30,824 bases of DNA, from contig DJRK01000113.1 in assembly GCA_002440065.1 (NCBI GenBank), forward strand, positions 1 through 30,824. Direction: 5' to 3'. The translations under genes and the position numbers were made by a program. Position 1 is the stretch's first letter. The number at the start of each line of letters is the position of its first letter. This stretch comes from Atopobium sp. UBA6362. GTDB lineage: Bacteria > Actinomycetota > Coriobacteriia > Coriobacteriales > Atopobiaceae. A model generated the notes under the pieces. That model did no database searches. It worked only from the letters and a program-made list of their open reading frames with translations, and was not told the origin of the DNA. Below, in pieces: positions 28,904-30,824 of this stretch.

Positions 28904-30824
28904 CGCTTGCCGCCCTTCTTGGGGCCTGTGGGTCTCTTTGCCCCGCTGGTTTTCTTTGCGCTGCCGGCGCTTTTCGCGCCACCTGCCTTCTTGGCGTCAT
29001 GGCGATGCCCGGACGCCTTGCCGCCGTCCGGGCGGGGCTTGGGCGGGTAGGGGCGGATCAGGCAGTGCCGATCGAAGCCTATAAGGTCGCCCCGCCCCGC
29101 CCGCTGCAGCGCCTCGTGGACGAGGTGCCAGTTCTCGGGCTTGCGGTACTGGATGAGCGCGCGCTGCATGGCCTTCTCGTGCGGGTCGCGCGGCACGTAG
29201 ATCGGGCTCATGTCGCGCGGGTCGACGCCCGTGTAGTACATGCAGGTGCTCATGGTCGAGGGCGTTGGGTAGAAGTCCTGCACCTGCTCGGGCATGTAGC
29301 CCATGTCGCGCACGGCCTCCGCGAGCTCGACGGCCTCCTTCATGGTGCTGCCGGGGTGGGAGCTGATGAGGTAGGGGACGACGTACTGCTCCTTGCCCGC
29401 CCGGCGCGTGACCGCCTCGAAGCGTCGGCAGAAGGCGTCGTAGACGGCTCGGGGCGGCTTGCCCATGGCGGCGAGCACGGTGTCGCTCACGTGTTCGGGC
29501 GCCAGGCGCAGCTGGCCGCTCACGTGGTGGTTCACGAGCTCCTCGAGGAACTTGTCGGACTTGTCGGCCAGCGTGTAGTCGAAGCGCACGCCGCTGCGCA
29601 CGAAGACCTTCTTTACCCCCGGGAGCTCGCGCAGGTCGCGCAGCAGGTCGGCGTAGGAGTCCTCCTCCACGACCATGTTCGGGCAGACCTTGGGCCACAG
29701 GCAGCGGCGGTTGGAGCAGACGCCGAACTTGGCCTGCTTGTCGCACGCGGGCCGGCCGAAGTTGGCCGTGGGGCCGCCGACGTCGGTGATGTAGCCCTTG
29801 AAGTGCGGGTCCGCGATGAGCTTGCGCGCCTCGGCCATGATGGAGTCGTGGCTGCGCACCTGCAGGACGCGCCCCTGGTGGAAGGTGATGGCGCAGAAGC
29901 TGCACTCGCCGAAGCAGCCGCGGTTGGCCGCGATCGAGAAGCGCACCTCGTCGAAGTCGAAGGCCGGCACGCCGCCCGCCGCGTCGTAGTCGGGGTGCCA
30001 CGCGCGGGCGTAGGGGAGCTCGTAGACGGCGTCGAGCTCGGGCGTGGTGAGCGGGGGCTGCGGCGGGTTCTGGACGACGTAGAGGTTGTCCGCGGGGTAG
30101 GGCTCCACGAGGCGACGCGCGGTGATCGAGTCCATGTTGCGGTACTGCACGGCGAAGCTGCGGGCGTAGTTGAGGCGGTCGGCGCGCAGGCCGTCGTAGC
30201 TGGGCAGCTCCTCGTAGTCGTAGACGTCCTCGAGGTCGCGCGCCTTGTAGGCGGTCCCGGCGACCCAGGTGACCTGGTCCACGGGAAGGCCCGAGTCGAG
30301 CGCCTCGGCGACCTCGACGATCGACTTCTCGCCCATGCCGTAGAGCACGAGGTCCGCGCCCGAGTCCAGAAGGACCGAGCGCTTGAGGGAGTCGGACCAG
30401 TAGTCGTAGTGGGCGAGGCGCCTCAGGCTCGCCTCGATGCCGCCCAGCACGATGGGCACGTGCTTGTAGCTGCGGCGGATTAGGTTGCCGTACACCACGC
30501 ACGCGTGGTCGGGCCGGGCGCCCATGCGTCCGCCGGGGGTGTAGAAGTCCTTGCCGCGGCGCTTCTTGGCCACGGTGTAGTGGTTGACCATGGAGTCCAT
30601 GTTGCCGGCGGAGACGAGGAACGCCAGTCGCGGCTCGCCGAGGGCCGATATGCTCGCCGGGTCGTGCCAATCGGGCTGGCAGATGACCCCGACCTTGAAG
30701 CCGTGCGCCTCGAGCGTGCGCGTGATGATCGACATGCCGAAGCTCGGGTGGTCGACGTAGGCGTCGCCGCACACAAAGACGAAGTCGCACCGGTCCCAGC
30801 CGCGGGCCTCCATGTCCGCCCGGC
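28900..30824 (-). CDS. YgiQ-family (UPF0313) radical SAM protein, 5' end outside the window
   Basis: At least 637 residues visible from the Met whose codon begins at 30813. The frame is still open at the window edge, and homologues have about 10-20 residues before MEARGWDRCDF, so the call is 5'-partial. The N-terminal domain is CDFVFVCGDAYVDHPSFG, followed by GNMDSMVNHYT. The radical SAM cluster motif is NRGCFGECSFCAITFHQGR (CxxxCxxC). Another Cys-rich segment follows (ACDKQAKFGVCSNRRCLWPKVCPN), a conserved family feature. The C-terminus (about 590-637) is a Lys/Ala/Gly-rich basic tail that may bind nucleic acid. Function of the family is unknown. It overlaps the deformylase-like gene by 4 nt (ATGA). 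Confidence 0.92.
   Translation of the reverse strand, partial: RADMEARGWDRCDFVFVCGDAYVDHPSFGMSIITRTLEAHGFKVGVICQPDWHDPASISALGEPRLAFLVSAGNMDSMVNHYTVAKKRRGKDFYTPGGRMGARPDHACVVYGNLIRRSYKHVPIVLGGIEASLRRLAHYDYWSDSLKRSVLLDSGADLVLYGMGEKSIVEVAEALDSGLPVDQVTWVAGTAYKARDLEDVYDYEELPSYDGLRADRLNYARSFAVQYRNMDSITARRLVEPYPADNLYVVQNPPQPPLTTPELDAVYELPYARAWHPDYDAAGGVPAFDFDEVRFSIAANRGCFGECSFCAITFHQGRVLQVRSHDSIMAEARKLIADPHFKGYITDVGGPTANFGRPACDKQAKFGVCSNRRCLWPKVCPNMVVEEDSYADLLRDLRELPGVKKVFVRSGVRFDYTLADKSDKFLEELVNHHVSGQLRLAPEHVSDTVLAAMGKPPRAVYDAFCRRFEAVTRRAGKEQYVVPYLISSHPGSTMKEAVELAEAVRDMGYMPEQVQDFYPTPSTMSTCMYYTGVDPRDMSPIYVPRDPHEKAMQRALIQYRKPENWHLVHEALQRAGRGDLIGFDRHCLIRPYPPKPRPDGGKASGHRHDAKKAGGAKSAGSAKKTSGAKRPTGPKKGGKR

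Noticed and set aside
28858..30483. Plus-strand frame of 541 codons opposite ygiQ
   Set aside because: Val/Ala/Arg/His-rich shadow; the radical SAM motif is on the minus strand.

Overview
This is a G+C-rich, gene-dense chromosomal segment from an actinobacterium of the class Coriobacteriia (Collinsella/Olsenella/Atopobium-like). The assignment is inferred from several signs: strong G/C third-position bias, GTG and TTG starts, a fused mannose-class PTS EIIAB with an adjacent DUF956 gene, a gene order shared with both Actinobacteria and Firmicutes, and many short palindromic intergenic repeats. I see no tRNA, rRNA, CRISPR array, phage or complete insertion sequence. Twenty-five protein genes are supported. 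The first (SGNH hydrolase) and the last (YgiQ-type radical SAM protein) run off the window.

Layout. 1-5093 (+): the 3' part of an SGNH hydrolase and its terminator, a protein resembling part of an ATP-grasp ligase, a dGTPase-like HD hydrolase, and the replication-stress ATPase RarA, whose promoter suggests a leaderless mRNA. 5241-8495 (+): a tightly spaced operon of a DUF948 membrane protein, an RsbW-like anti-sigma factor, a sigma-B/F-type sigma factor and an AI-2E/PerM-family transporter. 8611-13663 (+): alaS, ruvX, mltG and a YqeG-type phosphatase, with overlapping or nearly abutting genes. 13779-16777 (+): shikimate kinase aroK, a 3-dehydroquinate-synthase homologue that has lost its metal ligands, and pepQ, ended by a very strong terminator. 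17154-20384 (+): a mannose-family PTS operon (EIIAB, EIIC, EIID) followed by DUF956. 20501-23186 (+): efp, asp23-like, nusB, xseB and tlyA. 23322-26091 (+): a flavin reductase-like protein, a VanG-like D-Ala ligase and a DUF1848 protein. 26195-30824 (-): the transcription accessory protein Tex, a peptide-deformylase-like protein and YgiQ.

The backbone rarA - DUF948 - alaS - ruvX - mltG - [aroE/aroC region] - aroK - aroB - pepQ - efp - (asp23) - nusB - (folD/xseA) - xseB - (ispA/dxs) - tlyA is an ancient order known in Actinobacteria and, for its second half, in Bacillus. Here aroE, aroC, folD, xseA, ispA and dxs are absent from the locus, aroB is degenerate, and two modules (sigma/anti-sigma/transporter and PTS) sit inside it.

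The main unexplained structure is two families of short palindromic repeats with TTTGGGG arms. One (TTTGGGGTC / GACCCCAAA) lies at 8503-8550 and 15606-15630. The other (TTTGGGGACAGGTTCG and its complement) lies at 25045-25142, 26094-26190 and 28385-28478. Two 57-bp cores of the second family are exact reverse complements of each other and bracket the DUF1848 gene.
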